The position numbers and the translations under genes are program-made. Shown here piece after piece: positions 8,350-16,463 of a stretch of 64,000 nucleotides of DNA (within the stretch, counting starts at the first letter, position 1; each line of letters starts with the position of its first letter). A model generated the notes under the pieces. That model made no database searches, had not been told where the DNA came from, and saw nothing but the letters and a program-made list of their open reading frames with translations. Origin of the DNA: Streptomyces novaecaesareae (GTDB taxonomy: Bacteria > Actinomycetota > Actinomycetes > Streptomycetales > Streptomycetaceae); assembly GCF_000716875.1 (NCBI RefSeq), contig NZ_JNWQ01000017.1, forward strand, positions 1 through 64,000, written 5' to 3'.

Positions 8350-8477
8350 GGCCCCATTTTGGCTCACCCGCAGCGTCGAATCACCCCCGATCCGCTCACC
8401 GACCGTACGGGAACCGGAAGGACCGCCACCGGCGTCCGGTACGGAGGGAGGCGGACCGGGACGAAAGGCCCACGCCT

Positions 8478-8493
8478 GTGACACCCCTGTGAC
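8478..8493 (+). promoter_or_regulatory. AfsQ1-type binding site
   Basis: GTGAC-ACCCCT-GTGAC matches exactly the consensus reported for AfsQ1, GTnAC-n6-GTnAC. It stands 129 bases before afsQ1 and 125 bases before sigQ, where the known regulation in S. coelicolor (AfsQ1 acting on sigQ and its own region) would need it. Confidence 0.75.
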
Positions 8494-8617
8494 AGTCGGC
8501 GGACAGCGCCATCACAACCGGCGGGCAGGATTTTCCATGTCGCCGCAGGACAGCGGGCCTCAGGGCCGGCTGGAGGGCGGCCACCGGAACCGCTCGTACC
8601 GACCCAGGGGGCGCACG

Positions 8618-9601
8618 ATGAACGCCATGCTTCAGACCCGGACCAACCCGGCTGTCCGCACCGCGCGTTCGTCAGCCACCGCCCACCGGACCCGGTACGA
8701 GGTCAGGACCGACGAGAACTCCGGTGCCGTGACCGTACGGGGGTGCGCGCACAGCACCGGTGGAAACCCTGTCGCCCGCCGGGTGAGCGGCGGCGGCAGG
8801 ACGGGGGAGCTGTACGGAATCGGCCGGCTGGGGAGTTCGGCCGACTCCGCCAACACCCTCACGCTGCGGGGGATCCTCCCCGTCCGCGTCGAGGGCACGG
8901 ACACCCCGGGGGGGAACCGGGGGGCCGGGGGGAACGGTCTGCGGGCGGTCGGTTCGGGGGAACCGTCCGGTCGTGAGGCCGCCGGTGCGACGCTGCTGCG
9001 GCTGAACCCCGCCGCGGCCCGCACCACCGAGGCCGGACAGGGAGGCGCGCAGGGGGAGCACTCGGCCGCCGCGGAGGACCACATCACGGAGTTCACCGCG
9101 TACGTGCGCGAGCGCCGCGCCTCCCTGTACGCCACGGCGTACCACCTCACCGGTGACCGCTACGAGGCCGAGGACCTGCTGCAGAGCGCGCTCTTCAGCA
9201 CCTACCGGGCCTGGGGCCGGATCACCGACAAGGCCGCGGTCGGGGGCTACCTCCGCCGCACCATGACCAACCTGCACATCTCCGCCTGGCGGCGCCGCAA
9301 GGTCAACGAGTACCCGACCGAGGAGCTGCCGGAGACGGCCGGCGACACCGACGCGATGGGCGGCACCGAGCTGCGCACCGTGCTCTGGCAGGCGCTGGCG
9401 AAGCTGCCGGAGAACCAGCGGACCATGCTGGTGCTGCGGTACTACGAGGGCAAGACCGACCCGGAGATCGCCGACGTGCTGGGGATCAGCGTCGGCACGG
9501 TCAAGAGCAGCATCTGGCGCGCCCTGCGCCGGCTGCGCGACGACGAGCACCTGAACACGTCGGGCGACATGGCCCGGGCGTTCGGCGAGCTGGTCGCCTG
9601 A
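8618..9601 (+). CDS. sigQ: RNA polymerase sigma factor SigQ (ECF/SigE-like)
   Basis: A 327-residue sigma factor divergent from afsQ1, as in S. coelicolor where SigQ and AfsQ1/Q2 act in opposition. Sigma region 2 starts near residue 165 (RERRASLYATAYHLTG, then AEDLLQSALFSTYRAWGRI) and region 4 near 255 (LPENQRTMLVLRYYEGKTDP, then GTVKSSIWRALRRLRD). The first 150 residues are low complexity, rich in Gly, Arg and Thr, and have no recognisable domain. ATG at 8618 has AGGGGG upstream; an internal start nearer to region 2 cannot be ruled out. A strong terminator follows. Confidence 0.85.
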   Translation: MNAMLQTRTNPAVRTARSSATAHRTRYEVRTDENSGAVTVRGCAHSTGGNPVARRVSGGGRTGELYGIGRLGSSADSANTLTLRGILPVRVEGTDTPGGNRGAGGNGLRAVGSGEPSGREAAGATLLRLNPAAARTTEAGQGGAQGEHSAAAEDHITEFTAYVRERRASLYATAYHLTGDRYEAEDLLQSALFSTYRAWGRITDKAAVGGYLRRTMTNLHISAWRRRKVNEYPTEELPETAGDTDAMGGTELRTVLWQALAKLPENQRTMLVLRYYEGKTDPEIADVLGISVGTVKSSIWRALRRLRDDEHLNTSGDMARAFGELVA

Positions 9602-9696
9602 CAAAGTGAGACTCCCGTCGGGGGACGGGTGAAGAAAGGTCGCGGAATGCGGCGAGCGGCTCGGGGGAGCGTCGCCGAAGATTCGCGGCCGAAAGG

Positions 9697-9731
9697 ACGG
9701 GCCCGGTGCGGGGGAGACGCACCGGGCCCGT
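9697..9731 (+). terminator. Terminator after sigQ
   Basis: ACGGGCCCGGTGCG (9697-9710) pairs perfectly with CGCACCGGGCCCGT (9718-9731) around a seven-base loop, followed by TTCTGCTGCTG. The GTG at 9706 that would open the next reading frame lies inside this hairpin. Confidence 0.85.
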
Positions 9732-9777
9732 TCTGCTGCTGTCGGTCGGCCCGCGTCCGTCGGCGCCGAGCACGGCC

Positions 9778-10893
9778 ATGATCTCCAACTGCGGCGAGAT
9801 CAGGATCCACAAGATGACCGACCCGAGCGGCTCCCCCAGCACCTTCAGCTACACCACCACCGGCGGCCTCACGCCGTCCAGCTTCAGCCTCTCCGACGGC
9901 CAGACCCGGGACTACGCCAGCATCCAGGCGGGCATCTACTCGGTCACCGAGCTCGACCCGACTCCGGCGTTCGACCTGGTGGACCTGAGCTGTGTGAGCG
10001 CCACCGGTCAGTCGGGGATCAACACCAGCGTGGCCCAACGCACGGCCACCATCGGACTGGTCGCCGGCGACGTGGTCGACTGCACGTACAGCAACCGGCA
10101 GCGCGGCGCGATCGTGATCAAGAAGGTCACCGATCCGGCGACAGACACCACCACCAGCTTCCCCTTCACCACGGGGGGCCTGAGCCCCGCGTCGTTCAGC
10201 CTGAACAACGGCGGCCAGCAGACCTTCAGCAACATCGTGCCCGGCTCCGGCTACAGCGTGGCCGAGCAGGTGCCGGCCGGCTGGAACCTGACCAGCGCGA
10301 CCTGTGACAACGGCAGCCCGGTCACCAACATCTCGGTCACCGCCGGGCACACCACCACCTGCACCTTCAGGGACCAGGCCAACGGCAGCATCGCCATCCA
10401 CAAGGCGGACGACGCCAGGTCGGCCAAGGGCCTGGCCGGCGCGGTCTTCACCCTCTACGTCGACAACCCGCCGACGGACGGCACCGTGCGCGGCCCCGAG
10501 GACACCGCGACCACCAAGACCTGCACCACGGACATCAACGGCAACTGCACCATCACCGACGTGGCCCCCGGCCAGTACTGGGTCGTGGAGACCACCGGTG
10601 TGCCCGGCTACGACCTGGCGGCGGACCAGAACGTCGTCGTCCAGCCCGGTCAGACGACCCAGCCGCTGAACTTCGTCGACCCGCGGAAGTTCACCGTGAT
10701 CACGCTCGTCTGCACGGAGAGCGACAGCAAGCTCTACCCGAGCGACATCACTGTCGACGGCGAGCACAAGACCTCGCTCGCCACGGGTGGCGGCGGCTCG
10801 ATCTCCGACGCGAACCTGTGCGCCCTGGGCGGTGCCCGGTACACCGGCAAGCACGTCGGGGACCACCCGGCCGACGTCAACATCCCGCAGTGA
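9778..10893 (+). CDS. Fragment of a SpaA/Cna-B-like repeat surface protein
   Basis: About 371 residues made of beta-sandwich repeats: HKMTDPSGSPSTFSYTTTGG, IVIKKVTDPATDTTTSFPFT, and IAIHKADDARSAKGLAGAVF with the SpaA/Cna-B pattern ending in GQYWVVETTGVPGYDL. Such repeats occur in cell-surface or pilus-like proteins. No convincing signal peptide and no LPxTG, membrane segment or cell-wall domain are present; both ends of a normal adhesin seem missing. The only longer start (GTG 9706) lies inside the sigQ terminator and ATG 9778 has no ribosome binding site. It may be a decayed internal fragment, although the frame is intact. Confidence 0.6.
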   Translation: MISNCGEIRIHKMTDPSGSPSTFSYTTTGGLTPSSFSLSDGQTRDYASIQAGIYSVTELDPTPAFDLVDLSCVSATGQSGINTSVAQRTATIGLVAGDVVDCTYSNRQRGAIVIKKVTDPATDTTTSFPFTTGGLSPASFSLNNGGQQTFSNIVPGSGYSVAEQVPAGWNLTSATCDNGSPVTNISVTAGHTTTCTFRDQANGSIAIHKADDARSAKGLAGAVFTLYVDNPPTDGTVRGPEDTATTKTCTTDINGNCTITDVAPGQYWVVETTGVPGYDLAADQNVVVQPGQTTQPLNFVDPRKFTVITLVCTESDSKLYPSDITVDGEHKTSLATGGGGSISDANLCALGGARYTGKHVGDHPADVNIPQ

Positions 10894-10909
10894 TCGTGAG
10901 GTGATCCGA

Positions 10910-10947
10910 CCGGCGGCCGTCGGGGCCTAGGCTCCGACGGCCGCCGG
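10910..10947. terminator. Bidirectional terminator
   Basis: A 14-base perfect stem (CCGGCGGCCGTCGG with CCGACGGCCGCCGG) and ten-base loop lie between the surface-protein fragment and the convergent kinase gene, and overlap the last codons of the latter. Confidence 0.8.
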
Positions 10948-11568
10948 CTGCTGTGCGGCGACCGCGGTGATCCGTCGGGCGGCCTCAGGCCCGGCGCAGG
11001 CGTACGAGCCGAGGGCGACCTGCCGCCCGACGATCGACCGCTCGGCCCGCATCAGCCGAAAGCCCCGGCGCAGCAGCACCGGCAGCGATTTGCGGCCCTC
11101 CCGGACGTCCCGGCGCAGCCGGCGCCAGGCCGTGGTGAGCGCGCCGTTGCGCAGGCACAGGGCGTCGCCGAGCAGGCCTTCCGCGGCGCACTCGCCGGTG
11201 ATCTCGGCCGCGAAGATGCCCTCGGCGATGAACGCGTGGGCGCCGCCCAGCTCCAGGGTGTGGGTGCCGATCCGGCCGTTGTCCGGGATCGAGTACACCG
11301 GGACGTCGGCGCGGCCGCATTCGTGCAGGGCGCGGATGGCGGCGACGGCCTGGTCGCGGTGCCAGGCCAGCGGGGTGTCCCAGTCGACGGCGCCGTCCGG
11401 CAGCCGCGGCAGGGTCGGGTCGTCCCCGTCCTTGTAGAAGTCGTCGAGCTGGAGCACCGGCAGGCCGCTGCACTCGGCGAGCGAGGACTTCCCCGACCCG
11501 GAGGGCCCGGAGAGCAGGATCACCCGGGCGTGCGAGGTCGGTGCGGGGTTCATGGGGGAGTCACTCAC
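10927..11568 (-). CDS. Uridine kinase-like ATPase
   Basis: A 213-residue P-loop kinase. Walker A is LLSGPSGSGKSSLAE near residues 15-30, followed by LQLDDFYKDGDD, the typical uridine kinase substrate segment, then AVDWDTPLAWHRDQ and AFIAEGIFAAEI. Uridine kinases phosphorylate uridine or cytidine in pyrimidine salvage. Start is GTG 11568 or ATG 11553. It faces away from the nucleoside catabolic genes at 12.2-19.2 kb but belongs to the same theme. Substrate not proven. Confidence 0.8.
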   Translation of the reverse strand: MSDSPMNPAPTSHARVILLSGPSGSGKSSLAECSGLPVLQLDDFYKDGDDPTLPRLPDGAVDWDTPLAWHRDQAVAAIRALHECGRADVPVYSIPDNGRIGTHTLELGGAHAFIAEGIFAAEITGECAAEGLLGDALCLRNGALTTAWRRLRRDVREGRKSLPVLLRRGFRLMRAERSIVGRQVALGSYACAGPEAARRITAVAAQQPAAVGA

Positions 11569-11615
11569 GGGACACCAGTCTGACGCATCCGGGCCCGTTG
11601 CCGAAACCGGTCGGT

Positions 11616-12026
11616 TCAGACCTTCTGCTGTGACTTCGGATCGGCGAGGGCGACGTGGACCATCGGCAGGTAGCGGCTGTCGACCTGGAGGTAGACCGGA
11701 CGGCCGCCGCCGGGCGGCTGGTAGGCGGTGGCGGCCCAGTCCTGGCTGTGCCAGGTGTCGGGCTCGGGCTCGTGGAAGGTGCCGCCGGTGGGCAGCTCGA
11801 TCCGGCCGAGCGCGCGCGAGCCGAAGGTCACCTTCACGGCGCCGGGGGTGATGCCCAACTTGCCGTTGACGTACGCGTGTTGCCAGCCGGGCCGGTCGGA
11901 GCGGGCCGAGCAGGGCACCCGTACGGACTTTCCGGCGGCCAGCCGGCGGCGGACCCGGGCCACGTGCCACGTGCGGATGAAACTGTCCGCGAACAGCGGC
12001 ATCAGCTCGGCGATGATCTCTCCCAC
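11616..12026 (-). CDS. Conserved actinobacterial protein, DUF2550-like
   Basis: A 136-residue protein beginning GEIIAELMPLFADSFIRTWHVA and followed by a mostly beta region (VPCSARSDRPGWQHAYVNGK, VKVTFGSRALGRIELPTGG). Length and pattern resemble DUF2550 proteins, but the usual clear N-terminal membrane helix is weak here, so the family call is tentative. GTG at 12026 has GAGGGGG upstream. Function unknown. Confidence 0.55.
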   Translation of the reverse strand: MGEIIAELMPLFADSFIRTWHVARVRRRLAAGKSVRVPCSARSDRPGWQHAYVNGKLGITPGAVKVTFGSRALGRIELPTGGTFHEPEPDTWHSQDWAATAYQPPGGGRPVYLQVDSRYLPMVHVALADPKSQQKV

Positions 12027-12120
12027 GCGGCCCCCTCGGTCGTTTCCGGTACGGACGATTCTGGTCCGCTCGGGTGCGCCCGGGGAGCGCCGAAAGTCGG
12101 CGGGCACGGTGACGAAAGTC

Positions 12121-12159
12121 GACGGACCCGCGCCAGGGGGGGAGAGGCGCGGGTCCGTC
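12121..12159 (-). terminator. Terminator of the deoC-aldehyde dehydrogenase operon
   Basis: GACGGACCCGCGCC (12121-12134) pairs perfectly with GGCGCGGGTCCGTC (12146-12159), loop of 11 bases. In leftward transcription it follows the aldehyde dehydrogenase-like gene that ends at 12242. The gap 12027-12241 holds nothing else. Confidence 0.75.
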
Positions 12160-12241
12160 CAATGACCGTCCGGGCCCTAGGGGGGGTGAGGGCACTGGGG
12201 ACGGCCAGTCTGTGGAGTTGTTGCCCGGAGAGGGCGGAGGG

Positions 12242-13144
12242 TCAGATACCCATCGGGTGCCAGACCGTCTTCGTCTCCAGGAACGAGAGTAGCCGCTCCG
12301 TACCGGGCGCATTGGTCCAGTCCTGGGCGAACGGGTCCAGCACCGGACGGACTACCCGCTTCAGGGTATCCGCGGCGGAGGCCTCCAGGGCCTGCGCCGC
12401 GCCGGGGCCGTCGGCGGCGATGGCACCGGTGAGGTCCAGCGCGTTGACGTCCTGGTGCGAGGCCAGGGTGGGGGCGATGTCCGCGGTCCTGCCCGAGATG
12501 ATGTTGACCACGCCGCCCGGGACGTCCGAGGTGGCGAGCACCTCGCCCAGCGACAGCGCGGGCAGCGGGGCGTCCGCGGCGACCGCGACCACGACCGTGT
12601 TGCCGGTGGCGATCGCCGGGGCGATCACCGAGACCAGGCCGAGCAGCGAGTGCCCGTACCCGGCCTGCGGGGCGACGATCCCGACCACGCCGGTCGGCTC
12701 CGGGGCCGACAGGTTGAAGTACGGGCCGGCGACCGGGTTGGCGCCGCCCGCGATCTGGGCGACCTTGTCGGTCCAGCCCGCGTACCAGACCCAGCGGTCG
12801 ATCGCGGCGTCCACCAGCGCGGCGGCCTTCTTCGGGCCGATGCCCTCGGAGACGGCCACCTCGGCGGCGAACTGCTCGCGCCGGCCCTGCAGCATCTCGG
12901 CGACCCGGTACAGCACCTGGCCGCGGTTGTACGCGGTGGTGCCGGCCCAGCCCTTGACCGCCGCGCGGGCGGCCAGGACGGCGTCCCGGGTGTCCTTGCG
13001 GGTGCCCAGCGGGGCGTTGGCGAGCCACTCGCCGTTCGAGTCCGTCACCTCGTACACCCGCCCGCTCTCGGAGCGCGGGAACTTCCCGCCGACGTACAGC
13101 TTGTAGGTCTTGAGGACGTCAAGACGCGCAACGACATCAGACAT
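12242..13144 (-). CDS. Truncated aldehyde dehydrogenase-like protein without catalytic half
   Basis: A 300-residue relative of aldehyde dehydrogenases. It carries the N-terminal cofactor-binding half (YVGGKFPRSESGRVYEVTDS, WYAGWTDKVAQIAGG, PTGVVGIVAPQAG, TGNTVVVAVAADAPLPALSL), but stops before the region with the catalytic cysteine and glutamate. Its ATG (13144) overlaps the stop of the full-length enzyme gene (13137) by eight bases, so the two proteins are made together. It is probably a structural or regulatory partner. Bacterial and animal ALDH16 proteins fuse a full ALDH with a second incomplete ALDH-like domain, and this pair may be the split form (inference). Confidence 0.75.
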   Translation of the reverse strand: MSDVVARLDVLKTYKLYVGGKFPRSESGRVYEVTDSNGEWLANAPLGTRKDTRDAVLAARAAVKGWAGTTAYNRGQVLYRVAEMLQGRREQFAAEVAVSEGIGPKKAAALVDAAIDRWVWYAGWTDKVAQIAGGANPVAGPYFNLSAPEPTGVVGIVAPQAGYGHSLLGLVSVIAPAIATGNTVVVAVAADAPLPALSLGEVLATSDVPGGVVNIISGRTADIAPTLASHQDVNALDLTGAIAADGPGAAQALEASAADTLKRVVRPVLDPFAQDWTNAPGTERLLSFLETKTVWHPMGI

Positions 13145-14618
13145 CGAGGTAGGCCTCCAGACCGTGGCGGCCACCCTCGCGGCCGTAGCCCGACTCCTTG
13201 TAGCCGCCGAACGGCGAGGTCGGGTCGAACTTGTTGAAGGTGTTGGCCCAGACCACACCGGCCTTGAGCTTGTTCGCCATCCAGAGGATGCGCGAGCCCT
13301 TCTCCGTCCAGATGCCGGCGGAGAGGCCGTACGGGGTGTTGTTGGCCTTCGCGACCGCCTCTTCGGGGGTGCGGAAGGTCAGCACCGACAGGACCGGGCC
13401 GAAGATCTCCTCCTGGGCGATCCGGTGGGCCTGGCTGACGCCGGTGAACAGGGTCGGCCTGAACCAGAAGCCGGTGCCCGGGAGCTCACAGGCCGGCGAC
13501 CAGCGCTCGGCGCCCTCGGCCTCGCCGGCGTCGGTCAGCGCGGTGATCCGGGCCAGCTGCTCGGCCGAGTTGATGGCACCGATGTCGGTGTTCTTGTCCA
13601 GCGGGTCGCCGACCCGCAGGGTGCCCATCCGGCGCTTCAGGGCGTCCAGCAGCTCGTCCTGGACCGACTCCTGGACCAGCAGGCGCGAACCCGCGCAGCA
13701 GACGTGGCCCTGGTTGAAGAAGATGCCGTTGACGATGCCCTCGACCGCCTGGTCGATCGGCGCGTCGTCGAAGACGATGTTGGCCGCCTTGCCGCCCAGC
13801 TCCAGCGAGAGCTTCTTGCGGGTGCCGGCCAGCTGCTTGGCGATCGCCCGGCCGACCGGGGTCGAGCCGGTGAAGGCGACCTTGTTGACGTCCGGGTGGG
13901 CCGTCAGCGCGGCGCCGGTGCGGCCGTCGCCGGTGACGATGTTGACGACGCCCTTCGGCAGACCGGCCTGGCGGCAGATCTCGGCGAAACGCAGCGCGGT
14001 CAGCGGGGTGGTCTCGGCCGGCTTCAGGACGACCGTGTTGCCGGTCGCCAGCGCGGGCGCGATCTTCCACGCCAGCATCAGCAGCGGGAAGTTCCACGGG
14101 ATGACCTGGCCGGCCACGCCCAGCGGCTTCGGGTTCGGCCCGTAGCCGGCGTAGTCGAGCTTGTCGGCCCAGCCCGCGTAGTAGAAGAAGTGCGCGGCGA
14201 CCAGCGGCAGGTCGACGTCGCGGGTCTCGCGGATCGGCTTGCCGTTGTCGATCGACTCCAGCACGGCCAGCTCGCGGCTGCGCTCCTGGATGATCCGGGC
14301 GATCCGGAACAGGTACTTGGCGCGCTCGCTGCCCGGCAGCGCCGACCAGTCGGTGAAGGCCTTGCGGGCGGCGGCGACCGCGCGGTCGACGTCCTCGTCG
14401 GTGCCCTGGGCGAACTCGGCGAGCACCTGCTCGGTGGCCGGGTTGACCGTCTTCAGGGCCTCGCTGCCGGAGGAGTCGACGAACTCGCCGCCGATGAAGT
14501 GGCCGTAGGAGCTGGCGATGTCGCCCGCGGCGGCGGGGGACTCGGGGGCCGGGGCGTAGCTGAAGAGGCCGCCGGCGGGCTTGGCCGCGGGCTCCTCGGT
14601 GTTCTTCTTCTTGGCCAT
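13137..14618 (-). CDS. NAD-dependent aldehyde dehydrogenase
   Basis: A 493-residue full-length aldehyde dehydrogenase. It shows VIPWNFPLLMLAWKIAPALA, KPAETTPLTA, FTGSTPVGRAI, the catalytic glutamate in LELGGK and the catalytic cysteine in FFNQGHVCCAGSR (about C307), and EEIFGPVL. The first 40 residues are a low-complexity extension. The gene follows deoC with only five bases between, so acetaldehyde released by deoxyribose-phosphate aldolase is the likely substrate, giving acetate. This substrate is inferred from context. Confidence 0.9.
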   Translation of the reverse strand: MAKKKNTEEPAAKPAGGLFSYAPAPESPAAAGDIASSYGHFIGGEFVDSSGSEALKTVNPATEQVLAEFAQGTDEDVDRAVAAARKAFTDWSALPGSERAKYLFRIARIIQERSRELAVLESIDNGKPIRETRDVDLPLVAAHFFYYAGWADKLDYAGYGPNPKPLGVAGQVIPWNFPLLMLAWKIAPALATGNTVVLKPAETTPLTALRFAEICRQAGLPKGVVNIVTGDGRTGAALTAHPDVNKVAFTGSTPVGRAIAKQLAGTRKKLSLELGGKAANIVFDDAPIDQAVEGIVNGIFFNQGHVCCAGSRLLVQESVQDELLDALKRRMGTLRVGDPLDKNTDIGAINSAEQLARITALTDAGEAEGAERWSPACELPGTGFWFRPTLFTGVSQAHRIAQEEIFGPVLSVLTFRTPEEAVAKANNTPYGLSAGIWTEKGSRILWMANKLKAGVVWANTFNKFDPTSPFGGYKESGYGREGGRHGLEAYLDV

Positions 14619-14623
14619 GGTGA

Positions 14624-15610
14624 TCAGTCCACCGTCACGTAGTCGGGGCCGGAGTAGCGGCCGGTGGCCAGCTTCTGGCGCTGCATCAGCAGGTCGTTGA
14701 GCAGGCTGGAGGCGCCGAAGCGGAACCAGTGCGGGCTCAGCCAGTCGTCGCCGAGGGTCTCGTTGACCATCACCAGGTACTTCATGGCGTCCTTGGTGGT
14801 CTTGATCCCGCCGGCGGGCTTCACGCCGACCTGGACGCCGGTGGCCGCGCGGAAGTCGCGGACGGCTTCCAGCATCAGCAGGGTGACCGGCGGGGTCGCG
14901 TTGACGGCGACCTTGCCGGTGGAGGTCTTGATGAAGTCGGCGCCGGCCAGCATCGCCAGCCAGGAGACCCGGCGGACGTTGTCGTAGGTCTGCAGCTCGC
15001 CGGTCTCGAAGATCACCTTGAGATGGGCGGAGCTGCCGTCGGGGCGCTTGCACGCCTCCTTGACGGCGACGATCTCGTTGAACACGTCGAGGTAGCGGCC
15101 GGAGAGGAAGGCGCCGCGGTCGATCACCATGTCGATCTCGTCGGCGCCCGCGGCCACCGCGTCGGCGGTGTCGGCGAGCTTGACCGGGAGGGCGGCGCGG
15201 CCGGCCGGGAAGGCGGTGGCCACCGAGGCGACCTGGATGTCGGTGCCCTGCAGGGCGGCCTTCGCGGTGGCGACCATGTCCGGGTAGACACAGATGGCGG
15301 CGACGCGGGGGGTGGTCGGGTCGGTCGGGTCGGGGGTCCTGCCCTTGGCGCACAGTGCGCGCACCTTGCCGACCGTGTCCGCGCCCTCCAGCGTGGTCAG
15401 GTCGATCATCGAGATCGCCAGGTCGATGGCATAGGCCTTCGCCGTGGTCTTGATCGAGCGGGTACCGAGGGTGGCGGCACGCGCCTCAAGGCCGACCTGG
15501 TCGACGCCGGGCAGGCCGTGCAGAAAGCGGCGGAGCGAGGCCTCGGACGCCGCAACGTCCTGAAGGCCGCTGCCCGCAACGCCGGGGGCATTGGCTGCAA
15601 CAGTGGACAT
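14624..15610 (-). CDS. deoC: Deoxyribose-phosphate aldolase
   Basis: Splits 2-deoxyribose 5-phosphate into glyceraldehyde 3-phosphate and acetaldehyde. The 328-residue DeoC/LacD-type barrel has AICVYPDMVATAKAAL, the general DeoC segments DEIDMVIDRGAF and LKVIFETGEL, and the Schiff-base lysine in the segment DFIKTSTGK, plus GVKPAGGIKT. ATG at 15610 is chosen: GGTGA lies just upstream, and the operator at 15630-15641 and a -10-like TATGCT must lie outside the gene. First gene of a three-gene operon with the two aldehyde dehydrogenase genes. Confidence 0.93.
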   Translation of the reverse strand: MSTVAANAPGVAGSGLQDVAASEASLRRFLHGLPGVDQVGLEARAATLGTRSIKTTAKAYAIDLAISMIDLTTLEGADTVGKVRALCAKGRTPDPTDPTTPRVAAICVYPDMVATAKAALQGTDIQVASVATAFPAGRAALPVKLADTADAVAAGADEIDMVIDRGAFLSGRYLDVFNEIVAVKEACKRPDGSSAHLKVIFETGELQTYDNVRRVSWLAMLAGADFIKTSTGKVAVNATPPVTLLMLEAVRDFRAATGVQVGVKPAGGIKTTKDAMKYLVMVNETLGDDWLSPHWFRFGASSLLNDLLMQRQKLATGRYSGPDYVTVD

Positions 15611-15629
15611 AGTCACCAGACCAGCATAT

Positions 15630-15641
15630 CTACGCGCGTAG
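15630..15641 (-). promoter_or_regulatory. Palindromic operator CTACGCGCGTAG upstream of deoC
   Basis: Second copy of the perfect palindrome. In leftward reading it is followed after one base by TATGCT, a -10-like hexamer, and then by the deoC ATG 20 bases from the palindrome edge. A bound repressor would cover the promoter. Confidence 0.75.
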
Positions 15642-15716
15642 TAGACCGCCAGAGCGGCCGCCTTTCGTGGCCGGACCGAGACCTCATGGTGAGAGGCATG
15701 GGGCAGAATCGACGCC

Positions 15717-16397
15717 ATGACCGATTCCGACGGCAAGCCCCACCAGGGCCCCGCCGCCCCCGACGGGGAACCCGAGTACGCGGACCGCGTGTACCGCTCC
15801 GTTCCCGGTGTGATCTCCGGAGTGCTGCTGCTGGCCGTCGCCGCCTGGCTGATCGGCGACGCGGTGGTGACCGGGACGGGGAAGACCCCGTACGTCTCGC
15901 TCGCCGCGGTGCCGGTGTTCGCCTTCCCGGTGATCGCCTACACGCTGCGCCCGCAGGTGCGGGCGAGCCGCAGCCGGCTGGTGGTGCGCAACCCGTGGCG
16001 GACCGTCGTCGCGCCCTGGGCCTCGGTGGAGGCGCTGCGCGCCGGGTACTCGGTCGAGCTGCTCGCCGGCGGCCGGAAGTACCAGGTGTGGGCGGTGCCC
16101 GTCTCGCTGCGCCAGCGCAAGCGCGCCACCCGCGCCCAGAGCCGGGGCAACGCCGAGCACGCCTCCCGGACCGGCCTGGGGATGGGCCTCGCCGCCCGCA
16201 CCAACCCCGTCGTCCAGGGCTCGCCCGATCCGACCCGCGCCTGGTCCGACCAGGTCACCGACGTGTTGCAGGAGATGGCCGAACGCAACGCCGCCCGCCC
16301 CGACGCGGCCGGGCCGGTCGTGGTGCGCTGGTGCTGGTGGGCGATCGTCCCCACCCTGGTGGGCCTGATCGCGCTGATCACGGTCATCGCCGTCTGA
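15717..16397 (+). CDS. PH-domain membrane protein
   Basis: A 226-residue membrane protein. Two membrane helices near residues 32-70 (VISGVLLLAVAAWLIGDAVV, VSLAAVPVFAFPVIAYTLRP) precede a bacterial PH-like beta domain (RASRSRLVVRNPWRTVVAPW, then LRAGYSVELLAGGRKYQVWA). A last helix (WWAIVPTLVGLIALITVIAV) ends the protein. Bacterial PH proteins of this type are membrane proteins of unknown role. It is divergent from deoC and convergent with the mutase gene. Confidence 0.75.
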   Translation: MTDSDGKPHQGPAAPDGEPEYADRVYRSVPGVISGVLLLAVAAWLIGDAVVTGTGKTPYVSLAAVPVFAFPVIAYTLRPQVRASRSRLVVRNPWRTVVAPWASVEALRAGYSVELLAGGRKYQVWAVPVSLRQRKRATRAQSRGNAEHASRTGLGMGLAARTNPVVQGSPDPTRAWSDQVTDVLQEMAERNAARPDAAGPVVVRWCWWAIVPTLVGLIALITVIAV

Positions 16398-16407
16398 GGC
16401 CGGACTT

Positions 16408-16458
16408 CGTACACGAGAGGGCCCGCCGGCAGGTGACCGGCGGGCCCTCTCGTGTACG
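16408..16458. terminator. Bidirectional terminator
   Basis: A perfect 22-base-pair stem (16408-16429 with 16437-16458) with a seven-base loop between the PH-domain gene and the convergent mutase gene. Confidence 0.9.
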
Positions 16459-16463
16459 GGTGA

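Noticed and set aside
9706..9777. GTG at 9706 as start of the surface-repeat protein, giving a weak signal peptide
   Set aside because: The codon lies in the stem of the sigQ terminator and no ribosome binding site fits; the hydrophobic stretch is very short.
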